A stretch of 64,000 nucleotides of DNA, from assembly GCA_947579665.1 (NCBI GenBank), contig OX388352.1, positions 36,388,216-36,452,215 on the forward strand, in the 5' to 3' direction. A program made the position numbers and the translations under genes. Under the pieces are notes generated by a model. It made no database searches, was not told the DNA's origin, and saw only the letters and a program-made list of their open reading frames with translations. The DNA is from Sympetrum striolatum (taxonomy: Eukaryota > Arthropoda > Insecta > Odonata > Libellulidae). Positions 18,206 through 30,765 of the stretch are shown in pieces; within the stretch, counting starts at the first letter, position 1, and every line of letters begins with the position of its first letter.

Positions 18206-21200
18206 TTATATTTGCTCTTCCTCTTCTATCTCAGCTTTGGCAGGACGTGCTGTTTGGAGCAAATGAAAAACAGTGTGAAACTTCACTTGGTAGCTTACAT
18301 TGTAACAGAAGTAAGTGTTGAAAGCATTTTTATAACTGTATAAATAATTATTGAAATCGATGATACAATTTATAACCCTCAATGATAAGAGGCAATTAGA
18401 TGTAAAGATGGAAGTATTTTGCAAAATATTTGCACGGAAATTATATTAAGGAAAATTATAGTTATATAATAATTAGTAATATTACAAAAACTTACTTGAA
18501 CATGGACCTGGTGTAAATGCTACGTCATCTATAGCAAAACCACCATTAGTTGCTTGGCCTTCCAACATGAGATGAAAATCAGTGCTTGAATCCACAGCAA
18601 CTTGAGCAGGAGTCCACATAGGTCTAGATGTATCCATGTCTTTTGCTTTCAGCAGCCATACCTTAAACAAATATAATAATTAATCAAATCACACAAAAAG
18701 AAATTAAATTGTAATAATGCCAATTTTAGCATTATCATTTCGTGTTGCATAACAGCAGCATTTTAGTGTAACCCAATCTCTCCATTTAATAGAAGATTCA
18801 CTTTTATATCAATGGCATTTAGTGATGGAAAATTTTGTAAATGTTCAGTTACATACAAATATTTTTAAATCATTCATACTCCTCATGGTTGAGATTTTTA
18901 CTGTGATGAAATTAATTTTAATAGGTAATTTATCTTATTGCCTCTAATAGCATATATTCTTATTATCTTTAGAAATAACTTTGAATTTGGTGTGCCTTTT
19001 AGCTTTATAAGAGCAATTTTTTCATCTGGTTGGCTATTTCCCCAAGGGAGGTATAATTATTTCTTATGCTAGATGTTACTCTCAGCCTTACATTTTATGA
19101 TAGGTTTATGTAATCTAGGATTACATTTACAATGTCTCTTATTCTTATTCTGATATCAACCTCTTGATTGGCTACCAATTCCTCACAGTATATTTCATAT
19201 CTTAAATGATAATTTTTTAATCCCAGCTCTTCATTTGTTTTTCTGTGAACCATTCTTACTTTCTCTAGTTCCTCCAGAATACCTATCCAAAAAGCAATTT
19301 ATCTTTTAATTTCCTTCTTCATTAGGGACCAAGTTTCACATCCTTTCAAGGGAAAGTTTTTGCCTTAAATAGGTGATTATTTTACCAAAAAATATGCATG
19401 TGACCAGAACAAGCTTTTTAGTATGCAGATGAAGTTAAGTTTTTGTCAACACTATTGATAATATTAGATGGTTTTTGGTATATGTGCTACACTTTTTATC
19501 ATAGGATACAAAAAGCCTCTAAGATCAAAACTTATTTACCAAGAAGTAAACTAACGTTGAATATTGGTGTGGCTGTTCAAAGTCTTTGATGGGCTGTGTT
19601 TTGGTCTGAGGACCTTATGTTGGACAACACTTGCTCATATTCACAGTGTATCCTTAGAAAAATATTTGGTTAGTCACAAATGCCATTTAAATGCTCTTAA
19701 TTGTTATGGCACCTCTTAATCTAAGAAAAAGAAACAAAGTGATATCAGAAAAAACAATATCTTTGTTTAAGTTTTAAATTGGCTTGATATAACTGGGCTT
19801 TGCTGGCCAAGTGGTTAGTGTCTACGCTATGTTAACACTCTGCTTCTAACCCCAGGGACCCAGGTTCGAAAACTGGCTGATCAGATTTTTCTGTTCAGGG
19901 AATGGTTGTGTGAGTTCTTCTATTGTTGCTGTTGCCTCATTGAAGCACCTCCACTGACTGACTGAGCTTAGGAGGACTTCACCAGTTAATGGCAACAGTA
20001 GCACAGCAGAAAAAGAAAAAATATATATAAAACTTGTAGCAGTGTGGTTGTCCCTTTTTTGTGTTTTGTGTGTGGGGCTGCAAGAGGGACAAGCGTAGAG
20101 GGTAGTTGAGGAGTGAGAGCCTCCGCAACCACAGTGAGAAGCATTAGTGACGATACTCCCATGTTCCTATGTTGCTCTTTGAAATAAAGGATTTTCCTGT
20201 GTTGAGAATTGTTTCTATCTTTTCTTCAAAAACACTCAAGTGTATCCTTGCCACAAACTTACCTTTTCTGGGACAGTTCCATCTGCATTAGAACTATTAT
20301 CTTGCCTTACAATTCGAAGTTCTGCTGATTCCCCATTGCCAAATGCAGCAAACCAAAACGAAAAACACAACTGTGGTTCTTCTGTGGCAAGTATTTGAGG
20401 AGAAATAAGACGAACCATGTTGCTACCAGCATTTTGATTGAAGAGATCAAAGTAGATATATCCCTCTAAAAGGTAAAATATATTTTGTGATTTTAAATTA
20501 ATTTCCCTTTATTCCAACTTAACAAAATAAACACAGGTTAATTTGTGAAAAACAAAGATTTTTGTTTAAATTTTCTTTCAAGTACTCTTTTACATGTATA
20601 TAAGTGGATAGTAAACACAAATACTAACCTGGTGCTCCAAATGTTTTGTCGGGCAGATTTGCTGGTCTTCTTGAAACAGTTGCCAGCCGCCAAGAAGGAG
20701 TCTTATCAAAAGTTTCATTGACCCAAGCACATATATCTCTTTCAAAGCGGCAATCTCCTGTTCTTACAGTGGCTCCTGGTGGCTTTGCTAATGATGGTGA
20801 ATTACTTATGTGAATATCAATAACACATGATCAAATAGAAGATTTACAAATGTAGGGCATACTTACTAGAGCAAGCTCCACCATAAAATGTAATGTCATC
20901 AAATCCAATGAATCCATTAGCTCTACTTGAACCCCATGTTCCCTCAATAATAATCTGAAATAAGCATTTCATATTCCATCATCACTGTTACTTTATTTTT
21001 AATCACTTCAACATAGATATTTTGTGCAATGAGTATTAGAATAAAATTTAGAATAGCAGAAAAGCTGTAAAGAATTTAAGAAAGCAAACCGAGTAATCCA
21101 TCAGCTCTTGAATTAAAGCTTGTCCTGGTCTCCATTCTGGACCTTGATGATTGTACAGTTTCCATATAGCAGTGACATTAACATTCCCCATTTTGTCTTG

Positions 21201-24200
21201 TGTTTTTACATAAATTGCCAACACTCCTAAACTTGGTCCTGTGTTGTCTATGAATGGTTCATTCAATACATACCTATCAACAAATGGTAATTAAATTATA
21301 ATTATTATCGTCAAGTTGAAACCAATTAATTCATTAATGAGTTAAGTATTCTATGAGAATAATTACCAAAAGGAAATGCACTGAGGTCCTAAACCACCTT
21401 TGAATTCCCGTGACATGATCCATGCTCGACTGCCTGGTCTTTGAACATTATTTCTAGCTAGAGCCATGAAGAATCCTGGAAATAATTTTTTATGCTTTAT
21501 CACTGACTTAAGGGAATAAGTAAAATATGGAACTTACTTGTTCATAAGATGATTAAAGTACTGTACCTGTACTCTCCACACTTTGGATTAGCAAATAATG
21601 GGTTTTTACTTTTACAGTTTGTAATTAAACAAGTATAACAAGTGGAATTAGTGTATATCATAACTCTTTGGCCTTTAAAACAGTATATAGTGAATAATAA
21701 TTTAAAAAAAGTAATGCTCTTACTGTATGAGTATTTGAAATATTATACTCATATACTACCAAATAAAAGACAACCCCTCATTTTTCTGAGACAATTTGGA
21801 AAATAATCCTCATAAGCTATTTGTATGATTATGAAATCTTCTCATTGCATGAAATTACAATGAAAATTATAATACTGAAGCGTAGAGCAGTATATTAAGT
21901 ATAGTATTAGTTAATGAAAAGATAAGATGAGTTGACAGTAAGGGAGAAATAGCTAAAACAATAATTAGCAAAACTATTACTATTACTTCTTTGTTTAAAT
22001 CAATTTTGATCATAATTTTTGAAACTACTAATATTACCTTTCTCATTGCCCTGAGAGTGGTCTTGAGAAGGTGAGCGGGCTCCTTGGCCTGAAATTCGCT
22101 CCCAGTCTAAATCATCATAACGCTCCCTAGAGCCAACGTTACTCCATCCACACTCATCAACTTCAAAGGAGCAATCACCTGAAGCTGGTGCTGCTACTTG
22201 TGGAGCAGCTGGGAAAATTAAAATAAATGTCAATGACATTGAATAAGAAATAATCATGAACCACTTCCTCATTCCATATTAATATTCAAATTTTAAGTTA
22301 CTTCAGCAAGAACTATAAATCTTATGAACTTCATTAAAATTATTTATTAATATTATTATTAATTATTATTAATAACAATTACTGATGGACAATACAGTTA
22401 TTAATATTAATTGGAGACCATAGATCTCAGGAAATATTTTACTCAATATAAGGCGAAGGTTAGGGACTGAGAGAAAAAAATTGCTGAGCCCTGAAATTTC
22501 TCTTGTGTCATAGTTGAGAGTATGAACACCTTTTCCAAGCCATAAAAGGTGTTCTGCCTAATCAGCTCAAAGTTATGGATTAAGAGTAAAAATTCTAATA
22601 TTTTCTTAATTTTAAATTTGTGAGATGTTCTCAATATACTTACTTGGACAGCTTCCGTGAGTGAAAGATAGATCATCAACTGCAATATCTCCTAAGTTGT
22701 TTTTCCCAACTTCTCCTGTTAGAATAATCTAATTTTGGAAATAAAAGAATCTCTTTAAAATCTTGATAAAGAGTTCATTTATGAGCCTTAATATTTCAAT
22801 TATGGAGACAATTAATATTAAATCAGCAAATAACATATTAAAGATCTGTCATGCAACACATTTCTTATCAGTCAGAATCATTTGATATTACTTCCTTTGA
22901 TTCCTTGCATTGCCTAATATGTTTAAGGCATATCAACATCATATATTTCCCTTCAATTCTGTATTTATCAGAAATCAATAAACAAGAAAAGTCAAATTTC
23001 TGAATTTTTTTTGATCTGTGCCAGATACGAGAAGATTTTCAAGTACAGCTCATTGTGTACCTACAGGTTTGTACTGAAAAATTTCGATTGCGAACCAATG
23101 GTTGTGAAAATATGAAGGGAAAAAATATATGTTTCCTGTGAGTTACAACCATATTGTTCTATGAATACCACATCTTTTATACCAGTTCAGAAATGGAATA
23201 CCTTGAATGGGTTTGCTGATGAGACAGGAACTTCTGCTTGGTACCAAGCATTTCCAGCTTCACCTGAAAGGCTCCATATTTCTCTCTCTTTCTCTTCTCT
23301 TTCATCTCCAATTATAATACTCAGCGTACCAATCCCATTTCCATACATATGTGTCCAAAATCTCAGACATAATGGGCTGTCAGGATCTGAGAAATTAAAC
23401 GAATTTAACTAACATTATGATGAAATTGGTCAGGTAAGATTTAGTTTAATTTTGAAAAAATGTCCTTATTCTTTCTGTTAATAATGAAGCATGCCATTAT
23501 TTCAGGGCCCCTCTCTGTATTAAGCAAAACTGACCTGTAGGTTCAAGTTCTGTGCTAGATAAACGTGCTCTATCTCCTGGTTTCCTTGGGAAGGATGAAT
23601 CTATGTAAGCATATCCTCCTTCCATTCCTCCATGCATGAAACTGGATCTGTCTGTTGCAGGACCAGTGGATGGATTTCTGCTTCCTCTTCCCTAAAAAAG
23701 CATGATTTCATTATAAGAAGGAATAAATTTATAGTAATCAAATGCAGTAATACCAACCAAGTACATGTATTGTAAGTTATTGCTACTATGTTAATATATA
23801 TTTTATCATTTATTGTGCTTTCTCTATTGGTAATAGCTATGACATAATAATTTTTCATCCTTGTTTGTGGTACTTTTTACGAGGATGTCCAAACAGCTAA
23901 AGTTATGATAAACTTTCACAAATACAAGTCCTTGCAGGATTTTAATACTAGAATGCTTCCACCCAAGTCGAATGCATAATCTACCTGTCTACCCAGGGGT
24001 CTATTTTATCAAAGAAGAATACTTCTGTGATCATATTTTAGTTTTAAGTGACTGTTATTTGGTTTGCGAGAAATTTCTTATGAGCATAAATTTTGCTTTG
24101 AGCTATGAAATATTAAACTTTACAGAATATTATGATTAGAGCTTTTATTAAGAGTAATTTATTCGAGAAAGTACTGTGAAATGCCATGCAATAGAGCATA

Positions 24201-27079
24201 TTTTACATGATGGAAAGAGTTCAAATATATTATCAAATATGTCTTAAATCAAAGGAAACATTTTGGAACACAAAGATTGAGAAGTTATCAGACATAGCAA
24301 ATAAATATGGATACATACTAACCATTACTCAGACATGAAATAATGGAGCTAGTGTGTATATCATGTATTTATTAGAGTTCATATCAAAGATTGCAAAAGG
24401 TTTTATGCAGTAATACTTTTGAAAACACCTTTTCATTAATTGTACTTGAAGGGATTGGAGGGGAACACTATTGGAACCATAAATTGCTAAGAATTTGAAA
24501 GAAAAGAATCAGCTTATACCCAGAACAATTAATTATAAGCCAATTTATATAAGTTCATGTTTTTGCATAATATTTAAAAGGTAAAGGCATCCTTGTATGG
24601 GATATGGCCTAGCCAGGACACATTTTTACTGGGGAATGTGGTCAATATTGACCACACCCCATAAATAACTTTTATGGACCATTTGGACCTGTTAATTATC
24701 AATTTAGGTAGCTTCCAAATTATTTCATGATGCAGGGCAACATTATGGCTGCCACCAAAAGTTGGGATTGCTTTCTTCATGGTGAATTCTCCTCTACCAG
24801 TTTGGCTATAGAGTGGCTTTAAATTTAAAGAAAGTTTTGTAGTTATATTTCTAAACAAAAGCAGTGCAGAATTTTAAACATATACTGCTTAAAATATTTA
24901 GTCATCATTACGTGTTATAATGTCCAGGTTTACGTATAAATTAAATTATTGTTTTAATGTATTGACAGTAATTTTTTGAATTTGCTTTGACAGCTGATTA
25001 TCAACTTTGGGGACTACCTTCAGGAAAAAACCAAATACATCAATAGTGAACATATTACCCACTTGGCTAATTGAATATCCTTTGATCTATTGATTTCTTT
25101 ATAATTTGACTTATCTAAAACTCTTAAATATGAGTTATGTCTTCAAAACAATTTAAAGAATATATTCAGTGAATTACAAGTCAATATATTATGAATGGCA
25201 TAGTAGTATTTACCAAAGCCCAATCAAAATCATCATCTTCATCATTTGTCCATCCGCAAAACCCTCCTTCAAATGTGCAGTGACCACGGCAGTCCAGGCC
25301 TGGCTTCAAAGCTACATTATCTACTGCAACAAATCCTCTGTATTTCCTAAATGGCTCTGTTTGGTCCTTGGCTATTGCTTCAAAGACCACCTAATAAACA
25401 ATGATGATAGAGATGATAACTTATATAATAGCGTTATTATTACATGACATTTCATCTGAAAATTTTACTGCATTTATTTGTGTACACTTTGAATTATTTT
25501 CTTTAGTGTGTATTTGCAGGTTATGAAAAGAATCAGGATTCTAGAGATTGCTTTTTTTTTGAGATAAATAATTTCCATTCATAAAATTTTCCCAAGATTG
25601 TTTTTTAATTTCTATATTATACTTATTATATAATGGAACTTGCCTGATGAGGCTGGTTGAATGTATATAAGACTTCAGCCTCCATCCATTTACTCTCTGT
25701 AGAATCTTTTGTTCCCCAAAGAACTCGATCAACATTTTGAAACTGCTGCTGCTGAGGCTGCTCTGCTATTGTTTCTTCAGCCATAGGATGTAAGAGAACA
25801 CGGAGACCTGCTGCACTTAGTCCATCCATAGAGTAACTAGAATCATACTTTTTCATATCACAAATGCACATTTGCCAATACAAAGTTCTGCTAAATAGTT
25901 CTTCGTAGATACTGATTTTACCTGAATGATACACATTTCCCTTCAGGACCAGTAGTATCCATCAATGGACTTTCTATGAATGCATTTTGTATTGATTTTA
26001 CTTCATGAGTAATTACAATTTGAGACATTTCACAATAGACATAACCACCTGTAAATAAAATTCACATATTAACTCAATGTATTGCAGCACTCCAGAATGT
26101 GATGGAAAATTCATAGACAGAAACAGAAATTTATTAGGCTTTTATTATTTGCTTTAAACTAATTAATTTATCATTTAAAAATTTTCAAGTAATTTATATA
26201 AATTGCAATTTTATTATTTACTGGAATTGATGAATCATTTTCATTAACTTATCATATTATTTCAGATGAGGAGAATGCTAGACCAATCAACCTAAGAATT
26301 GAAACTACCTCCTAAGATCACTTTAAATAGGAATTATAAGTTATATTTATTTTGATGAAATATTTTATTATGAAGGAAGGTAGGATTTTTACGGTGAAAA
26401 GGAGAAATGTGTGCGGAAGATAGGTGAAATGTATACTTTAATACTGAGAATACTTTATCTCAGAGAATCACTGAATACCCAATGTCTCTTGCCCATTACA
26501 TGTCATCTTATAAGGAGTGAAAGTGTAAAAATTGTATGTATGCCTGATCTGAAAATTACCCTTATCAGCATCTTCAGAGCCACTCGCATCAATTGGTGGC
26601 CCCCCTAACCAATTAGACAATGATCCAGCTCCTGTCTCCCACTGTAATTGTGTGCCATTTCTGTTACTCCAGTCACAAGTAATGAGATCATTTTCAGTTC
26701 CAAAGTCACAAATTTCTGAAAATCAAGTGGCATAACATTTTAATATCTGGAATTATTCAGACATTTATTCCTGTACTATGTGAATAAAATCATTCTCATG
26801 ATTTACTTACCAGCTGGCTCTTGTCTTCTGTCACGTATCTGCAAAATAATCAACATTGTACTGAAAAGATATTCCTTTCTAGCGGATAATGTTCAATTAG
26901 AAGCATAATGGAAGTAAGGTAAAGGGATTCAATCTTTAGAAGTGAATCTTTCTTACCAAGTTAGTTTGTATTGATTCAGCATTTCCTTCGTGTATATTAT
27001 TTGGTGCAGCAGCCACAGCAATTACAATAAGATAAATTGACCAAATTCCGGCCAAGACATTTTCATGCCACGAGTCCAT
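18206..27079 (-). CDS. Secreted protein with signal peptide and four MAM domains (17 exons)
   Basis: Coding exons, in transcript order: 27079-26957, 26838-26811, 26715-26560, 26048-25922, 25836-25644, 25390-25214, 23691-23535, 23386-23202, 22728-22644, 22208-22038, 21475-21367, 21273-21090, 20954-20867, 20787-20629, 20465-20263, 18661-18496 and 18249-18206. They sum to 2,355 nt and read without a stop to TAA: 784 residues. Residues 1-25 form a signal peptide (hydrophobic IWSIYLIVIAVAAA). MAM domains span about 53-243, 247-409, 423-593 and 607-769. Each opens with a Cys-Phe-Glu-type block (for example CTFEGGFCGW, CSFEVDECGW) and closes with an acidic block (FVAVDNVALKPG, IAVDDLSFTHG, FIGFDDITFYGG, FAIDDVAFTPG). 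Introns after the second, third and fourth MAM domains, and the one preceding the first, are phase 1, as for shuffled extracellular modules; domains 1 and 2 share an exon. The tail is short and acidic (EIEEEEQI) with no membrane helix, so the product is probably secreted. MAM domains mediate adhesion and oligomerisation; the partner is unknown. All splice sites are GT-AG except a GC donor after exon 5. Confidence 0.9.
19110..19350 (-). pseudogene. LINE reverse-transcriptase C-terminal remnant (intronic)
   Basis: On the minus strand a worn frame reads GCETWSLMKKEIKR, a stop, then IAFWIGILEELEKV and HRKTNEELGL. This matches the order of the region downstream of the RT domain in many animal non-LTR elements (a GCETW block followed by a WMDRKTNEE-like block). 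It lies inside the MAM intron between exons 15 and 16. A similar fragment occurs at 53.4 kb. The family was not determined. Confidence 0.6.
19793..20032 (+). mobile_element. tRNA-derived SINE (family S1), plus strand, intronic
   Basis: The A box TGGCCAAGTGG at 19804-19814 matches the consensus, and a B-box-like GGTTCGAAAAC lies at 19863-19873. A body shared with the minus-strand copy at 10370-10530 follows, then an A-rich tail (GAAAAAGAAAAAATATATA). It is inserted in an intron of the MAM gene, antisense to it. Sequence up to about 20215 contains GAAATAAAGG and may belong to a neighbouring repeat. Confidence 0.75.
25642..25643 (-). other. GC-AG splice donor in MAM gene (intron 5)
   Basis: The exon end CATCAG is followed by GCAAGT. 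Using this GC donor joins exon 5 to exon 6 in phase 0 and continues the first MAM domain. No GT donor nearby gives a usable join. GC-AG introns are a known minor class, usually with an otherwise strong donor, as here. Confidence 0.75.
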
Positions 27080-27363
27080 ACTTGATTTGTGTGACTAAAA
27101 GAAATAATGAAAGGAAAGTCAGTCAATATCTAGTTTTAAAACACAATACTAGAGATATAAAAAATCATTCCAAGACCAAATTTATTAGAAAGGCTTTCTA
27201 ACGCTGTATACCAGTATTTTTCTTCATTATGATACATTTTGCTTCCTTTACACTCTTACAGTTGTAATTTAATTAAAACTCACTCAAAATACTTGCAGCA
27301 TCCTTAATGCAATATTGAGTAATTGAAGTACACTAATGGCGTATAGCAGGTTTCTATGTTCTA

Positions 27364-27446
27364 GGGCTCCAGGATAGCCAACTGGGTAGCCTGTTTACCA
27401 ATGGTAAAAGCGATCCCGGATTCGATTTCCGAGGGAAACTAAAAAA
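27364..27446 (+). mobile_element. tRNA-derived SINE head (family S2), plus strand
   Basis: A tRNA-like segment begins GGCTCCAGGATAGCCAACTGG (A box) and continues through AATGGTAAAAGCGATCCCGG to a B box GATTCGATTTCC, followed by an A-rich stretch. It resembles the head of the SINE at 12307. It lies tail to tail with the minus-strand copy next to it. Confidence 0.6.
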
Positions 27447-27592
27447 AATACCGATGTACCGCCATCGATGCCTCAGGTTATGTATTGAACTGGTAAAGTG
27501 GTCTGAAGGCTGAGGTAATTTTGCGTGTGGGCCACCACTTGTAATCGAAGCCAGGACCGCTTTCACCAAAGGTGAGCGCGCTTGGATATCCG
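27447..27592 (-). mobile_element. tRNA-derived SINE (family S2), minus strand
   Basis: The minus strand reads GGATATCCAAGCGCGC, then CCTTTGGTGAAAGCGGTCC and a B-box-like GGCTTCGATTAC. The CCTTTGGTGAAAGCGGTCC core is identical to that in the 12307 SINE. The body runs to about 27447, where it meets the plus-strand copy. Confidence 0.6.
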
Positions 27593-27604
27593 GTTGGTCT
27601 AGAC

Positions 27605-27839
27605 CACAGGTTCCCTAAGTGGTCCAAATGGGTCTAGACAGATTCACAGGGGATTCAAGTTTTTTCAATTTTTGAGAGTGTTTTAGAGTTTTTGGAAGAC
27701 TTAGATCCCATTCTAAAAGGCAATATTATGAAATGAAAACCAGATATGGCTTTTTAATCGGAAAATTCAATATTAGGCAGGCCAGGGGGTCCATGAAAAA
27801 TTGAAAGGGGTTCACGGGAAAAAAGTTGGGGAACCTCTA
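27605..27839. mobile_element. hAT-type MITE
   Basis: The inverted ends are CACAGGTTCCCTAAG and, in reverse complement from the right, TAGAGGTTCCCCAAC. Near-matching 8-bp flanks GTCTAGAC (27597-27604) and CTCTAGGT (27840-27847) share five positions, consistent with an old 8-bp hAT target duplication. The interior carries GGGGGTCCATGAAAAATTG, typical of non-coding hAT elements of the gene-desert type. Confidence 0.6.
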
Positions 27840-30649
27840 CTCTAGGTTATAGGTATCAGTCATTAAAACTTCGGTACTTTTGCGTTTCTTTTGAGATTCG
27901 AAGCTACACGCTTCGGCTTGTAGTACGATTTGCACACGCATTGGCAATATCCATTATCCGACTTGGGGATTTTGATTTCGGACATTTTGGATGAAGTAAG
28001 GCTTATCCGTGCTAAGGGTTTCAGACCATTTTCTTCGGGTTGGTCTCACTCGTAAATATGTCATTTTTTAAATTAAAATTAGAAAAATGGCAAATTACGG
28101 AACTTCATTCCATCCATTTATCTTAATGATGCATTTATTCTTAAAGGTTATCTCGTCTATATCTTTAAAAATTCTAATTGTTTATTAAGAACGTGTAGCT
28201 TTAGCATGTTTGTAAAGCAGAATGTTATGAAAATATTCGGATGCACGGCGTAATTTTTACACGGATATAATTTTGTATAAGATTCTACAATAAGCCCGTC
28301 TGAAATTCCGATTAGGGATAGTTTAATTAAATATAATAATAATTTAAATCACATGATGGTGTAATTTTAGGTGGAAATTGTCTTGAAACAATACACTCCT
28401 TAAATAATCGTTTTTTAATCACTTCAATGTTACTAAGTTACTAAAATGCAGAAAACATTAAAAATATTATTTTCTTTAATTTCGTATACAATATCCACTC
28501 TGATTCTCATGATTGTTGGCTGCTTATGTCAATACTCACAGACACATTAATGATCTATTTCATTTCCGTCTAAATAGCAAACATTCCCAATCAAAGATAA
28601 GTCAGTGGTTTAAATTCATGTGAATGTAGTCAGAAGGTTGATTGTAAATTTTACGTTCAAATAAATTTTAGCAGAGAGATAAAGAATGACAGATTTTCTC
28701 GCTGCTGCACTGATTTGTGCATGCCGTACTTTGGCTTCCTCTGGAAAGGGCATTCTATGAAAATTATTTCTTTCCACACAGTACGAAACTTAATCAGATA
28801 CGGTAAGACCACCTTACTACACCCCCCTCTGATTAACGGCCAATAAAGAAACGTGAATCTCTCCATTAAAATTACTTAACTCTGAAATCCGCTCTTTAAT
28901 ATTCAATTACTTTAGATTCAAACGAGATATTGCCGTAAAAGATAGACTTTGAATGTTTATTTGTTATAGAAACAATTCGGCATCCAGGATAGTTAGAGCA
29001 AATAAAATGTTGTCAGAGGGCAATTGCTCTAACCTCGAGGTCCTCGGATCGAGTACCGATTACTATTTACTATTTACCGACTCATTAAGAGCCGACCATC
29101 TAGACGATACTAGAACCGACTACTATTAGTTACTATAAAAAGCTGTTTATCATTTTCGTCTTAATCATAGAATGTCCGATTAGAATTTGATTCCGATGTA
29201 GTCGACTTCAAGGAAGAAATTTAACAACGAAGGTCTCAAATCATATCGAACTTGATTAATGCTATGCTCAGAAAATCTGAAATAAATTTAATCTGATTTC
29301 TTCAATTAGTGATAAGCTAAAGATTCTAGGTGCTATTTTTTATACTATAGTTATATCAGTTTGCCAGATTTTACTCAAACCCAATTAAAACAGCTATAAT
29401 AATAGTAGGATATCATGGAACAAAAGTCGTGAGTAAACATAGCCATTTAAATCCGCCCCCTAAAGTTGACGTTGCTGATGTATATTATTCTCGTTAATAT
29501 TTTATCTTTAATCTATGATGTGGGAGAGTGAGAATGTAAGAGCTGTTTCAAGGTGTCGATTCCTCAAACCCGGGTCAATATTTTTCAAAAAACGAGCTTA
29601 GTAGCTAGTAGAGCTAGGCTGCTCAAGTAAAATCTGTATAAATCGCGTTTTTCTCTCACGTAATTCAAGAAATATTTGAAGCACTACATAACACATTAAA
29701 CATTTTTTAAATTACTGAAATTTAAAACGTTCGATAAATTGCAAATAAATCAAGTGTAACCATTTCTACTCCGAGAAGATTCTGAATTTTCAAAGAATTT
29801 GAAGGCCATATATGTTGAGGTGTCGCTTAGTTTTGGTTAAGCTTGGAATATATATTAAATAAAAAAGCAAAATAAACGAGAAAAACTTGAGAGTTGCATT
29901 TTGGAAGCGTCGCTGTTCAATTACTTTTAGACGTTCTTTAGGCTATAGCTACTCTACCATGAGGCAGTGGCTTGAATATTGATACAAAGAAAGGTGCAAA
30001 CATTCAGAGGAACGCATTTACATTTCTTCATTCGTAAGATGGTTTTGGAAACAAATTTGTTTTAAGCACATTTCTCTTGGTTTACGAATACATAAAATTC
30101 CATAATATTCAACATCGTACATCAGTATGAAATTAGCTTTGAATTGATTACAATGTCCTTTATCGGCACAATTTTTCGCATTGAATAAAAATTATAAGCA
30201 TAAAACTGACTTAGAAAATCAGTCGTAAAAGTGACTATGTCACATTAATTTGATTACAAAATATTTGTAAATTTTCCTCCAATAAGCGATATTTAATGCT
30301 GAAAATGTTCAATTCTAAATTTGGCATTTTCAACGAGTTAACTTTCCTAGGATTCCTACTTCGCTGCCGAATGAACATTATTTTAAATTTATTTTCGATG
30401 TAAAATAAAAACTTGCCGGCGATGTGAACTAGGTGAAAATCTTACATAGGAATTTATTTTTAATCATCAACCCACGACGAAAAGGAAGACGGAACAAGCT
30501 TATTTTCTTCAAGGTGTCGAAATTTACTAAAGAACGAACTTGTAATGTTGTTTGATCTCCTTTTATCTAGCATCAGTGGAACGTATTCTCATAATAACTT
30601 TAATACATGTATGAATATAAGAAACTATCAATCATTCAATAGACCTTAC

Positions 30650-30765
30650 CTGCCATATAATTCATAGATGAATAAACTACTTTAAGTATCAACGGAGCAG
30701 TTTTGCTATCCTTCGCCGCTCGCAGAAGAATTTTTTCACTATCTCACTTCTCGAGCACAGTTTTT
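30650..30765 (-). promoter_or_regulatory. Possible 5' untranslated exon and promoter of the MAM gene
   Basis: The minus strand carries a splice-donor-like ATGGCAG-GTAAGG with the exon side at 30650, preceded by a less AT-rich stretch (GCGAGCGGCGAAGG). Spliced to the acceptor at 27095 it would give a leader with an out-of-frame upstream ATG. No TATA box or initiator could be fixed and no coding function is claimed. Transcript data would settle it. Confidence 0.25.

Larger units (their letters stand above)
27095..30649 (-). other. Likely 5' intron of the MAM gene, with repeats
   Basis: An acceptor-like CTTTTAG precedes TCACAC at 27094, 15 nt upstream of the start codon, and a donor-like GCAG-GTAAGG lies at 30650. 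Between them are SINE and MITE insertions (27364-27839), a worn tRNA-like patch with GGATCGAGTACC near 29050, and AT-rich sequence with no coding region recognised. The intron assignment is inference. Confidence 0.35.

Noticed and set aside
18206..18424. Separate 72-residue minus-strand ORF
   Set aside because: It is read-through of intron sequence into the last MAM exon; only 18206-18249 fits the spliced frame.
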